From NCBI GenBank assembly GCA_002049455.2, contig KV918812.1, positions 124,001 through 188,000 on the forward strand: a DNA stretch of 64,000 nucleotides, in the 5' to 3' direction. The position numbers were made by a program, and so were the translations under genes. Positions 32,997 to 44,054 of this stretch are shown here, piece by piece (within the stretch, counting starts at the first letter, position 1; every line of letters starts with the position of its first letter). The notes under the pieces were generated by a model that saw only the letters and a program-made list of their open reading frames with translations, was not told the origin of the DNA and did not search any database. Origin of the DNA: Porphyra umbilicalis (taxonomy: Eukaryota > Rhodophyta > Bangiophyceae > Bangiales > Bangiaceae).

Positions 32997-35900
32997 GTGC
33001 CCGACCTGGGGTTGCCCGGCGGAACGCGAAAGCGTACGGTGACAAGACTCTTACGTCGTGCCCTTCGGCACTATGAGATCGCAGCCACGTTAGGCCCATG
33101 CCTGCGCGTAATGCGAAGTTGCCGCCCTGTCTTAGACACGGGCGCCGGGGTGAACATAGTGCGAACTAGTGTTCTCCCTTCGAACTGGATGGCTTACGCC
33201 GAAGAGTTGACTACGCTTCCGCGCATCCGAGATGCAAACAACAATCGTCTTGTGACGAAGTATGCCATGCATCTGTATGTAGACACCGGAGGTGTGCGTC
33301 TATTTGACCGGTTCCTCGTTTCCGACAACTTGTCAGTCCCGTGCATTCTTGGCACCGAGTTCATTGAACAAAATATCGAGGGCATTCTGCCGCGCTTGCG
33401 CAGGATCGTCTGGCAAGAGCACGTGCGATGCACGGAAGAGCAACCTCGGCCAACGCCGATCTTAGCTTCTCTTAACGACAGCGCGTGGGACCGCCACTGG
33501 CAAGATAAACCCGCTCGGGTTCGAGCCTGCAAACAGGTGCGTGTCAACGGACACAAGGAGGAGTGGATCATGGCCACGTGCGACACGCCTGGTATGGTTA
33601 CCATCACACCGAACATTCGGTTGTGCCGACACAAGTCCATGGCAGTCGCCCGCGGCATCGCCATCGTCAAACCGGACGAACCATTCCTGGTCAAGTTATG
33701 CAACTTCGGCAAGGACCAAGTCATTGTTCGCAAGAACTCTACCTTGGGGTTTGCAGAACCCTACCAAGGGCCGATGCTTTCCGCCGTCTTGGATGACAAC
33801 ACCCCAAAGGGTGGAACCGATAACTCATCGGACGACGCGAGTCGTGACCCACTCGAGGACCTCGACCTCAGTGAGGCACCCGAGTACCTGCACAAGCAGA
33901 TTCGAGACATGCTGAAGACGCATTCGTCTATGTGGGATGGAACCCTTGGCGTCATCCGTGCTACGGAGCACGCCATCGTCACTCCTCCCGACGCTCTGCC
34001 CATACGGGCCCAACCCTACCGCACCGGGCCGTTCAAACGGCAGATCATCGCTGATCAGATCAACAAGATGTTGAAGCTCAACGTCATTGCCCCTAGCCAT
34101 AGTGCTTGGGCAAGCCCCGTGGTAATTGTACCGAAGAAGACCGGCAAAGCCCGGTTCTGTGTCGACTATCGTCGGTTAAACAACATCACCAAGAAGGATG
34201 CTTATCTCTTGCCTCGGATGGAGGACTGCCTCGACTCCTTGGGAGATGCCCAGGTGTTCACGTCTCTCGACTGCACCGCGGGGTACTGGCAAGTACCCTT
34301 ACGCAAGGACGACCAAGAGAAGACGGCGTTCACAACGCACTGTGGTATATACCACTGGTTATCCATGCCTTTTGGCTTGACGAACGCGCCCGCTACCTTC
34401 CAGCGCGCGTTGGATATTATCCTCTCCGGGTTGAAGTGGCAGATATGCCTCGTCTACTTAGACGATGTCATCATCTTCTCCGCAAACGCGGAACAACACG
34501 TCAAAGACGTTGACACGGTTCTTCACCGTCTCCGCGAAGCCGGGGTCACCCTCAACTTGGAAAAGTGCACGTGGTTCTCCGATGAGGTCGAGTACCTAGG
34601 ACACATTGTCCGCCCCGGGCAACTGCACGTGCACAACAAGAACGTGGATGCTCTGAAGCATGCCAAGTTCCCAACCACAAGGACCCAGCTGAAAATCTTC
34701 TTGGGCATGTGCAACGTCTATCGACGGTTTGTCAAAGACTTTGCCAAACGAGCAAAGCCCCTGAACGCCCTGACTAGGGCCGAGATCCCACCGGATTTAC
34801 CACCACCGACGGACGTGGCTATCGCCGCCTTCGAAGACCTTCGCAACGCACTGTTGTGCCGACCGGTACTTGCCTTGCCGAAAGCCAATCGGAAGCTCGT
34901 CGTTGACGTGGACGCATGCGCCGACCAAGTTGGTTGTACCCTCCTCCAAGAGGAGCCGGGCGAACTGCTTCACCCTGTCGGGTATTGGAGCCGAGGACTC
35001 ACTGCTGCAGAGCAAAACTACTCCACCACGGAGCGAGAATGCCTCGGCGTTGTGTGGGCTGTCCTCAAGTTGAGGCACTTCCTCGACGGACAACGCTTCC
35101 TCATCCGAACGGATCACCAAGCGCTTAGCTGGATCTACAGCACAACCGACTCAAGCGGACGCTTGATGCGATGGCGACTTCGCCTCTCCGAATACACATT
35201 CGATATGGTTTATAAACCAGGTGCATCTCACCACTTGCCCGACTTCCTGTCGCGCGCCTCTACGGTGGCGCCGCCAGAAGATATCCATGATGATATACCT
35301 TGTCTGGCATTGGCCGAGACGGCCAACGGCTTAAGAACGGGGAGGTACACGGGTACCGACACACCGGAACCGGTGGAGTTCGACGATGTTGTCGAAGCAC
35401 AACAAACAGACGACTTCTGCGTCGAGATGTCCCCTCGCGTGGAGCGCGGAACGGCCAAGGCCTTCTTCCGCGATGAGCATCACGCTCTGTACCGCCGTGC
35501 GCCTTACGGCAAACAATTGGTTATTCCAAAGTCTCTACGCGAACGCGTGTTGACCCTCGAGCACCACGCAACCGTGGCCGCCCATCCTGGTATGAACCGG
35601 ATGTATTACACCATGCGCAAGGCATACTACTGGCCTTTAATGGTGACGGATATTCATTCGACCATCACCAAATGCACAACGTGTGCGCAAAACCGCCTCG
35701 CCTTGCGGCGACACACCACGCCCTTGACCCTGTTCCAGGCTACCGAGCCTCTCACGGAGCTATCCGTTGACATCTTTGGGCCCATCCCGGCCTCCAAGAA
35801 GGGCAACCGCTTCATCTTGGTTATCACCGACCGCTTCGCCAAGCTCACCAAGTGCGTCGCCTTGCGGCGAATCACGGCTATGACAGTGGCGTCAGCCATC

Positions 35901-37448
35901 ATCGACGCGTGGGTGTCAGCCAACGGGCCACCGGACCGAATCCTATCGGACCAAGGGCCCCAGTTCATGTCGAACTTCTTCATCGCTGTGATGAAAATGC
36001 TTGGCATTGAAACGGTTCGCACCACGGCGTATCATCCCCAAACCAATGGGCAAGTCGAACGGTACAACCGTACAATGGCTACTCAGCTGCGACACTACGT
36101 CGCCGACGACCCATGACGATGGGATGAGCTACTCCCGGAAATCACCATGGCGTATAATAGCCAACCATATCGGTCGACGGGCATCGCCCCATTTGAGCTT
36201 GTTATCCCAAGGCGGATCCCCAACCTCACGGTTCGCAACTTGCCCCCGGGCACTCCGCTTACCAATAAGGGAACGCTCAAGGATGGGTCACCCCTAGCTC
36301 GCAAGCGCGAGTTCATGGCCCGCCTGCGCAGGCAGATCCCCATCGTGGTCGAGGCCTTGCGTAAGACGCAACAACGTGACAAACATAACTTCGACCATCG
36401 GGTCGCAACCCGCAATGCGGACGTCAAGATCGGCGACTACGTATACACGACCAACCACGATCGGCAAAACAAGCTGCAAAGCAAAGCCATCGGACCCTTC
36501 GTGGTCGTCGACGCGGACGCGGACGCCTCCACGTTTGTCATTGACATTGACGGCGAGGAGAAACGCGTCAGCAGTGACCATGTCACCCCCGCTCCTCGTC
36601 CAACGACGACGGACACGGTTCCACACCCCCTGCTAGATGGTCTAGACCAACGCAAGTCAACCCCGGCAACTGCCGATGAGTATGTGATCGACAAACTCCT
36701 AGGCTTACGCCATACGGGTGACAGCTATAGCGCTAAGGTGCGCTGGTTCGACTACGGGTCGAAAGACGACACCTGGGAGCCCCTGGAGAACCTCCCCCGC
36801 AACCTGGTGGTGCGTTTCCTTCGACAGAAGAAGAAGCATGTACCGGGGTACGAGTGGCAAACGCCAATGCGACGAAGTCGCCGACAGGCTGGGCTCACAA
36901 CCGTGGCCAACATAGTCATGGACTCCACGTGGATACCCACTATCCAACATGTCCATGTTACCGGTGACGGAGTTATCCATGCCGATGTCTCTTGGACAGA
37001 GTCAAGTACCGACGTTGCAATTAAGGAAGTAATTCCTGTGGCGTGGCTCAAGTCCACCCTGCCGGCCGTGACGCGCAACTTTGCGTATGACCCCCAACTT
37101 GCCTTGCGGCATTTCTCTCGGCTGAACCGTGTTTACGGCCCGTACACATATGTGTGGCCGAAATCCGCACAGGCGACGCTGATCGGGAGCGATCCCCCCG
37201 TACCAGTGCTCCCCAACGGGTTTCTGGTACCTCCGGTACAACACTTGGACTCAGTCCTTCGACGCTTGGTCACAACCACTGAGGAAGCAACCGTGGTAAT
37301 ACCACAATGGACCAACACCAGTTGGTACGCTACTGCCGTACGTGCATGTTTCGAGTACGAGGTGCTTTTATCAGCAGACTCAAGGGATGCAATTCCCACA
37401 CCATGGGCCATGCTGGCATGCCACTTCCTTCATCGCTATGATGACTGA
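32997..37448 (+). CDS. pol: Pol polyprotein, element B: PR-RT-RNaseH-IN-chromodomain plus C-terminal extension (one in-frame TGA)
   Basis: Residues counted from 32997. Protease active site DTGA at 47-50 with ILGTEFIEQN downstream. RT about 360-560: FCVDYRRLNN, SMPFGLTNAPATFQRALDII and catalytic YLDD at 487-490. RNase H starts near 637 (VVDVDACADQ) with STTERECLGVVWAV and IRTDHQALSWIY. Integrase: His/His in EHHATVAAHPG and Cys/Cys in CTTC, then D in LSVDIFGP (~924), D in SDQGPQF (~985) and E in NGQVERYNRT (~1021). TGA 36114-36116 follows DDP; the same frame resumes RWDELLPEITMAYN, then the GPF module (KAIGPFVVVD), a chromodomain (YVIDKLLGLR ... VRWFDYGSKDDTWEPLENLP) and about 180 further residues containing TVVIPQWTNTSWYATAVRAC. 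All catalytic residues are present. The TGA also occurs in A. Confidence 0.93.
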
Positions 37449-37469
37449 CAAGAAACTGCGAAGTTGATA

Positions 37470-38132
37470 CGCCGAGTGTGCGCGCGAGCGCGGTTGCGGA
37501 CGAAAATGTCGTACAGACTCTGGTCAGTAATGACCGGGATCCCATCGACCACGTCGGTCGGGCCAACGTGCGCGTAAAACGGGCGCGCCGCCCGCACCGC
37601 CGGGCGTGCCACCCTTGCCGCCGCCGCGCTTGGCCAACGGGCATGCCGCCCGCCCAGCCGGGCGTGCCACCCTTGCCGCCGCCGCGCTTGGCCAACGGGC
37701 ATGCCGCCCGCCCAGCCGGGCGTGCCACCCTTGCCGCCGCCGCGCTTGGCCAACGGGCATGCCGCCCGCCCAGCCGGGCGTGCCACCTTTACCGCCGCCG
37801 CGCTTGGCCACCGGGCGCGCCGCCCGCACCGCCGGACTTGCCGCCCTTGCCGCCCTTGCCGCCCTTGTGCCTTGCCGCAGGGCGCGCCGCCCGCGTTTCC
37901 GACCTCGCCGCCCTTGCCAACCTTGCCTTCCTTGCGCCTTGCCGCCCTTGCCGACCTTGCCTTCCTTGCGCCTTGCCGCCCTTGCCGCCGTCGCCGCCGG
38001 GCTTGCCGCCCTTGCCGCCGTCGCCGCCGGGCTTGCCGCGCTTGCCGCCGTGCGCGCCGCCCCCCCCACCCAGCGCAAACCCACACTCACCGGGCCCACC
38101 ACCTCGCGGTGTGCCACCTTGCGGCGGCGCAC
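37470..38132 (-). pseudogene. Eroded remnant of the antisense ORF in element B
   Basis: The minus strand retains both ends of an ORF homologous to 41188-43146. At 38132-38050 it has a start region (RRRKVAHREVVGPVSVGLRW versus RRRKVAHREVVDPVRVGLRW in A). At about 37583-37470 it has HVGPTDVVDGIPVITDQSLY and VRNRARAHTRR (A: HVDPVEVVDGVPRVTDNRLY). Everything C-terminal to this is deleted, and the Ala-rich part between is replaced by an expanded 58-bp repeat. It shows the antisense ORF belongs to the element family and is not a private insertion in A. Confidence 0.8.
37601..37832. repeat. 58-bp tandem repeat, ~4 units, in element B 3' region
   Basis: CGGGCGTGCC begins units at 37601, 37659, 37717 and 37775. 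Units are nearly identical (…GCGCTTGGCCAACGGGCATG…). Further CCCTTGCCGCC-type degenerate repeats extend to about 38050. Element A has only a short version of this region (43180-43270). Confidence 0.9.
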
Positions 38133-38739
38133 CCCTACTCAACCTTGCCGTTAGGCCTCAACCTGTGCGCGAGCACGATGACACGGGATGGCCCCGTGCC
38201 GACAAACGGAGACCCGCACAAGACACGGTGGTAACCGGCCGCAGGGTACGCACCCCCCCCCCCCCCCCCCCCTTCCCCTCGGCAACAAGCACCCGCGTCC
38301 CGGCTTTCGCCTTCTCGCCGGGGTAGTCAAACCCCGACGAAGCTGGCGCCACACGGCACCGACGATGGCCACCCCAGCACGTGCTGCTCGACGCGCCGCC
38401 GCGAACATGGGTCTTAACCCTGGCACCCGCGCCCGCCCCCGCACCAACGTACCCACACGCGTGGAACCGCCCGCGCCGGCACGCCTGCGCGTAAGCGTCG
38501 AGCTGACCCGCAGATCAACCTGCCCGCCACGCAAGCACGCGCGTGCGTGATCGGACGGTCGCGGCCGACGCCGGCGAACCGCCACCTCCCCCCAATCGGG
38601 ACTGAGCGGCGCGCCCCTTCGCGACTCCCGCCGCCCGGGCAGTTACGCCCGCGCGGGCCCGTAAGAGTCCGCGATTGCCCAATCGGGTTCCACCATTCTC
38701 GGATCTCACCGGGACGGTTCGAATCTCGCATTGGAGGTA

Positions 38740-39131
38740 TGTAGCATATCTCTGCTCCCAATTGGCAATTAGCCACGAGTAGCCCCCTTGACTGGCTGAA
38801 TCCACGGATTTGTGTGACTCGGCTTGTGGCACGCCCTTTGGGGGATTACTTCCGCATTGTTTATTTTTATTGCTTGTTTGCTTGCCTGTCTTATCTGTCT
38901 GCCGGCACTCATTACGATCGCTTGATCGGATGGTCGATCGACCAGTGCCGTTGTTTGTATTAAACCACCGTGGGTCCGGGGTCGCCGTCGTGGGCACCAC
39001 CCGGCTCCCCATCCGATGCCCTTCAACAAAAGGTCTTCTTCCTCGCCGCGACGGCGATAGAACTCGCTTTATTGCTTGGCTACGGTCAGTCTCAGTACAC
39101 TGGTAATTGAACTAACGTTATTAATACCACA
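38740..39131 (+). repeat. 3' LTR of element B
   Basis: 392 bp, TGTAGCATATCTCTGC...TTAATACCACA, followed by target duplication GTGTT. Confidence 0.95.
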
Positions 39132-41045
39132 GTGTTGACCCTCGAGCACCACGCAACCGTGGCCGCCCATCCTGGTATGAACCGGATGTATTACACAATG
39201 CGTAAGGCATACAACTGGCCTTCAATGGTGACGGATATTCATTCGACCATCACCAAATGCACAACGTGTGCGCAAAATCGCCTCGCCTTGCGTCGACACA
39301 CCACGCCCTTGACCCTGTTCCAGGCTACCGAGCCTCTCACGGGGCTGTCCGTTGACATCTTTGGGCCCATCCCGGCCTCCAAGAAGGGCAACCGCTTCAT
39401 CTTGGTTATCACCGACCGCTTCGCCAAGCTCACCAAGTGCGTCGCCTTGCGGCGAATCACGGCCATGTCCGTGACATCAGCCATCATCGACGCGTGGGTG
39501 TCAGCCTACGGGCCACCGGACCGGATCCTATCGGACCAAGGGCCCCAGTTCATGTCGAACTTCTTCATCGCTGTGATGAAAATGCTTGGCATTGAAACGG
39601 TTCGCACCACGGCGTATCATCCCCAAACCAATGGGCAAGTCGAACGGTACAACCGTACAATGGCTACTCAGCTGCGACACTACGTCGCCGACGACCCATG
39701 ACGATGGGATGAGCTACTCCCGGAAATCACCATGGCGTATAATAGCCAACCACATCGGTCGACGGGCATCGCCCCATTTGCGCTCGTTATCCCAAGGCGG
39801 ATCCCCAACCTCACGGTTCGCAACTTGCCCCCGGGCACTCCGCTTACCAATAAGGGAACGCTCAAGGATGGGTCACCCCTAGCTCGCAAGCGCGAGTTCG
39901 TGGCCCGCCTGCGCAGGCAGATCCCCATCGTGGTCGAGGCCTTGCGTAAGACGCAACAACGTGACAAACATAACTTCGACCATCGGGTCGCAACCCGCAA
40001 TGCGGACGTCAAGATCGGCGACTACGTATATACGACCAACCACGATCGGCAAAACAAGCTGCAAAGCAAAGCCATCGGACCCTTCGTGGTCATTGACTCA
40101 GACGCGGACGCCTCCACGTTTGTCATTGACATTGACGGCGAGGAAAAACGTGTCAGCAGTGACCATGTCACCCCAGCTCCTCGTCCAACGACGACGGACA
40201 CGGTTCCACACCCCCTGCTAGATGGTCTAGACCAACACAAGTCACCCCCGGCAAGTGCCGATGAGTATGTGATCGACAAATTCCTAGGCTTACGCCAGAC
40301 GGGTGACAGCTATAGCGCTAAGGTGCGCTGGTTCGACTACGGGTCGAAAGACGACACCTGGGAACCCCTGGAGAACCTCCCCCGCAACCTGGTGGTGCGT
40401 TTCCTTCGACAGAAGAAGAAGCACGTACCGGGGTACGAGTGGCAAACGCCAACGCGACGAAGTCGCCGACAGGCCGGGCTCACAACCGTGGCCAACATCG
40501 TCATGGACTCCACGTGGATACCCACTATCCAACATGTCCATGTTACCGGTGAAGGAGTTATCCATGCCAACGTCTCGTGGACAGAGTCAAGTACAGCCGT
40601 CGCAATGAAGGAAGTAATTCCTGTCGCGTGGCTCAAGTCCACTCTGCCGTCCATGATGCGCAACTTTGCGTATGATCCCCAACTTGCCTTGCGGCATTTC
40701 TTTCGGCTGAACCGTGTTTACGGCCCGTACACATATGTGTGGCCGAATTCCGCACGGGCGACACTGATCGGGAGCGATCGCCCTGTACCAGTGCTCCCCA
40801 ACGGGTTTCTGGTACCTCCGGTGCAACACTTGGACTCATTCCTTCGACGCTTGGTAACAACTACAGAGGAACTAACCGTGGTAATACCACAATGGACCAA
40901 CACCAGTTGGTACGCTACTGCCATACGTGCATGTTTCGAGTACGAAGTGCTTTTATCAGCAGACTCGAGGGATACAAATCCCACAACATGGGCCATGATG
41001 GCCTGCCACTTCCTTCATCGATATGACGATAAACAGAAAAACTGA
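39132..41045 (+). pseudogene. pol: pol of element A, part 2 (integrase, chromodomain, C-terminal extension)
   Basis: Resumes exactly at the target duplication with TLEHHATVAAHPGMNRMYYT and runs through the integrase D, D and E motifs to TGA 39699-39701, at the same codon as in B, then in frame through GPF (KAIGPFVVIDSD), the chromodomain (YVIDKFLGLRQTGDSYSAKV) and the same ~180-residue extension to stop at 41045. Near 98% identical to B by inspection. It is separated from its 5' half by element B and so non-functional. Confidence 0.93.
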
Positions 41046-41187
41046 GAAGTGGATACAAACATGTCAAACAACAAACAATAACAAGACGAAGAAACATCAA
41101 CACCCTAAAAAGGCGTAAGACCCCGACATTGTCAACCCCACCCCCCCGCCGGGGTCAACCGAGCAAGTCACTGAACAGTGAACCTCG

Positions 41188-43146
41188 CTACTCCTCGTCG
41201 TCACGACGACGCGAGTCCCGGCGGGAATCGCGGCCCGCGCCAACACTGTCCGCCGACTCCTGCGAGACACTACGCGCACGCGTGTTGCGCGCCGAGTGCG
41301 GAGCCCCCGTCGACGGGCCTCCGCCCTCGTGGTTCCGACGACCAAGGATGCTCTGCGCGTTGAAGCGCGCCGGCGTGGCCTCCTCCTCTGGCTGGATTGC
41401 CTCGAGGTGCTGGACGAAGCGCCCGTAGTTGGCCTCGCCGTCAACGGCGCGAGCCACGGCCTGTTCAATAATGGACAAAGCCGACTCGACACCCCGTCCG
41501 TCCGCGCGCTCAAAAGCGTTCCGCAAGCCCGCGATCTGCTCGACCCAGGCGCTAGCCACCGCCGACAAGGCTGCCCCGCGGGGCGCGCGAGCGCGTACAT
41601 CGCGCGCGCGCGCCGACCCAAACAAGGCAACCGCCGCGGTGGAAGACGCGCGGGTCGGCCAAGTGGCATCCACCGCCCGGGGCGGAGATGGCGAGCGATC
41701 GCGCCGCGGCGAACGCGGGCGGTAGCGGCCCTCTCGGGCGCCGCCAACGGCGTGAGCCCAGCTCCGACGACCAGGACGCCACACCCCGGGATGGTTCGAA
41801 GTGATTCGAGCCATCGGGAGTGGCGCGTTCGGGTCCAGCGCCCAGTCGAAATCGACACAAGGGTGGCGAAGGCAAAAGCCGTACTCCTTGGTCGGGTCGA
41901 CCGTGACCCGCACCTGACGGGCTTCCCCGGAGTCGCGGTCGCGCCAGACGACGTCCTTAAGGACCTCCCGCCAGGGAAACGCCGTCACGGCTTGACGCAT
42001 CTTTCCGTACAAGACGTACGTGGCTTCGCCGTCGGGCGCGTCCTTCAACTTGGACGTATCCAACGCGTCGAAATGACAAAGCGTCTTAGCGTCCAAGTGG
42101 ACGAAGAGCTTGTCCTCCTGCAGGGTGTGAACCCACGCAGCAACTAAGTTGCAGTAGTACTCGGAGTACACCTCCTGCCAGACTGAGCTGTAGGCGTTGC
42201 GCAACGCATCCGCCAGGTACGACACCACTACGGGGGTCGCCACCCACAACCCCGTGTGGGGCTCCCACGCCGGGATAGGTGGAAGCCAACGGGACAAGTC
42301 GAACTCCCGTGGCGCACGTAGAAAGCCAGCCGCCCACGCGGTGGGCATCAACTCGCGACCGCGAAAGAAGCGCGTGTCGGCGGCCCGACGGTGGTCGGAT
42401 GGGAACATCGGCAGCCGAAAAGGGTTCGGCAACCCGGTGACCCGCGGACTGCGATCATCCTCGACGTTGTCGTTCTCCTCGTGCTTCACCAGCGCGAGCT
42501 GCTCGAGGTAAGGCTCCAGACCGGAGTCGTGCCCAAACGACACCGAAAGGTCCTCGGCGAGAGCCCGCTTGAGGAAGACGGCCTTCGGCCAGTTGCGCAG
42601 CGAGCGGCAAAACGAGTTTGCCGCCGCCTCGATCGTCTCTGTACCCTTCACAGGGAACAGAAGCGCATTGGCGTACACCAAGCCGTGGAACGGGTGCAAG
42701 GGCAATTGGTATCGCACGACCTCGTTGCAAAACGACATCACCTCGTACACACGACGCTGAGGACCCTGGTTCCCGAAGTACGGGTCCCCATGGACCTCGG
42801 CCACGCGGTCGCCCGCGTGGTCCGGCAACCCGGCTTGCGCCATCACGTCGATGAAGTCGTTCAACGCCTCGTAATGCGCGTAGACACGGCGCGTGTGCGC
42901 ACGAGCGCGGTTGCGCACGCACATCTCGTACAGACGGTTGTCGGTGACTCGCGGGACCCCATCAACCACCTCCACAGGGTCCACGTGTACGTAGTACGAG
43001 CCGCGAGGCCGAAACTGGCACAAGACCTCCGGGTCCGCGGAGCAATCCACTTCCGGATGGCCCCCCGCGGCGGCATGCGCCCCGTCGATGGCCGCACCGC
43101 CAGCGGCAACGCCGACGTCCACCGCCATCGCGGCCGAATACGCCAT
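41188..43146 (-). CDS. Intact antisense ORF within element A, 652 aa, unrecognised family
   Basis: Lies between pol and the 3' LTR, antisense to gag-pol. I choose ATG at 43146 (GCGATGG context); the frame is open 68 codons further upstream without an ATG. Low-complexity sequence is limited to the ends; the middle looks like a folded globular protein: YYVHVDPVEVVDGVPRVTDN, VRNRARAHTRRVYAHYEALN, DPYF at ~121, RVYEVMSFCNEVVRYQLPLH, PFHGLVYANALLFPVKGTET, TPVVVSYLADALRNAYSSVW, KLFVHLDAKTLCHFDALD, VTVDPTKEYGFCLRHPCVDF, ending in an Arg/Ser/Asp-rich tail (DSRRDSRRRDDEE). No Cys/His zinc motif, no known catalytic motif, no transmembrane segment seen. It is uninterrupted although gag-pol of the same element has several stops. 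Element B retains only its ends. Distant similarity to 11712-14060 is likely. Additional antisense ORFs are known in some plant Gypsy lineages; the function here is unknown. Confidence 0.75.
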   Translation of the reverse strand: MAYSAAMAVDVGVAAGGAAIDGAHAAAGGHPEVDCSADPEVLCQFRPRGSYYVHVDPVEVVDGVPRVTDNRLYEMCVRNRARAHTRRVYAHYEALNDFIDVMAQAGLPDHAGDRVAEVHGDPYFGNQGPQRRVYEVMSFCNEVVRYQLPLHPFHGLVYANALLFPVKGTETIEAAANSFCRSLRNWPKAVFLKRALAEDLSVSFGHDSGLEPYLEQLALVKHEENDNVEDDRSPRVTGLPNPFRLPMFPSDHRRAADTRFFRGRELMPTAWAAGFLRAPREFDLSRWLPPIPAWEPHTGLWVATPVVVSYLADALRNAYSSVWQEVYSEYYCNLVAAWVHTLQEDKLFVHLDAKTLCHFDALDTSKLKDAPDGEATYVLYGKMRQAVTAFPWREVLKDVVWRDRDSGEARQVRVTVDPTKEYGFCLRHPCVDFDWALDPNAPLPMARITSNHPGVWRPGRRSWAHAVGGAREGRYRPRSPRRDRSPSPPRAVDATWPTRASSTAAVALFGSARARDVRARAPRGAALSAVASAWVEQIAGLRNAFERADGRGVESALSIIEQAVARAVDGEANYGRFVQHLEAIQPEEEATPARFNAQSILGRRNHEGGGPSTGAPHSARNTRARSVSQESADSVGAGRDSRRDSRRRDDEE

Positions 43147-44054
43147 CGCGTTGGCCGTTCGGGGGGTGTTTACCCTGGCTGTCGCCTCAGGGCTTGCCGC
43201 GCTTGCCGTCGCCGCCGCCGGGCTTGCCGCGCTTGCCGTCTCCGCAGCGCTTGCCGCCCTTGCCGCCGTGCGCGCCGCCCCCCCCACCCAGCGCAAACCC
43301 ACACGCACCGGGTCCACCACCTCGCGGTGTGCCACCTTGCGGCGGCGCACCCCTACTCAACCTTGGAGTTAGGCAGCGACCTGTGCGTGAGCACGAAGAC
43401 ACGGGATGGCCCCGTGCCGACACAACGTGGACCCGCAACCCGGCTTTCGCCCCGTCGCCAAGGGATTCAACACCCCGACGAGGGCGGCGCCTGCCGGCAC
43501 GACGACGACCACCCAGCCGGTGCTGCCCCGCGCGCACGCCTCGGTGCTAATCGGCCTTGAGGTGTGAACCCCACCCCCACGCTCGGTAACAAGGACCCGC
43601 GTCCCGGCTTTCGCCGTGTCGTCGGGGTAGTCAAACCCCCGACGAAGGAGGCGCCACTCGGCGCCGACGACGGTTGCCCCAACACGTGTTGCACGACGCA
43701 CCTGCGCACCAACGGGTCTTAACCCCGACGCTCGTCGCCTGTCAACCGACCGCCTGGCCCTCACGCCGACGCCGACGCCGACTCGCCTGCGCGGGCGCGC
43801 GTACGCGCGAGCGCCGGTCGGACCCGCGGCGTCAGCTGCCCGCCACCCACGCCCACGCGTGTGTGGCCGAACGGTCGCGACCGACGACGGCGAACCGCCA
43901 CCTCCCCCCAATCGGGACTGGGCGGCGCGCCCCCCACGGTTCCCGCCGCCTGGGCGGTTGCGCCCGCGCGGGCCCGTAAGAGGCTGCGATCGCCCAATCG
44001 GGTTTCGCCATCCTCGGATCTCACCGGGACGGTTTGAATCTCGCGTTGGAGGTA
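43147..44054. other. 3' internal region of element A, upstream of the antisense ORF
   Basis: Partly shared with element B (38133-38739), including the GCGGGCCCGTAAGAG and CTCACCGGGACGGTT stretches just before the LTR. It could hold the promoter and leader for the antisense ORF, with transcription entering from the 3' LTR side; no element is identifiable. No strong polypurine tract precedes the LTR; the best candidate is TTGGAGGTA. Confidence 0.5.

Larger units (their letters stand above)
30724..39131 (+). mobile_element. Ty3/Gypsy chromovirus, element B (nested in A)
   Basis: LTRs 30724-31115 and 38740-39131 (392 bp, about 9 differences, ~2.3%). The target duplication GTGTT is present on both sides (30719-30723 and 39132-39136) and lies in A's integrase coding sequence; removing B plus one GTGTT rejoins A's pol. 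B retains the gag ATG and an intact CCHC knuckle, and pol is open except for one TGA. The 3' non-coding part has lost most of the antisense ORF found in A. Confidence 0.97.

Noticed and set aside
37601-37832. Regular 58-bp repeats considered as a CRISPR-like array
   Set aside because: Units are contiguous without unique spacers and lie in a eukaryotic retrotransposon.
38713-38735. GGTTCGAATC, resembling a tRNA T-arm
   Set aside because: No acceptor, D or anticodon arm can be folded around it, and element A has GGTTTGAATC at the same site.
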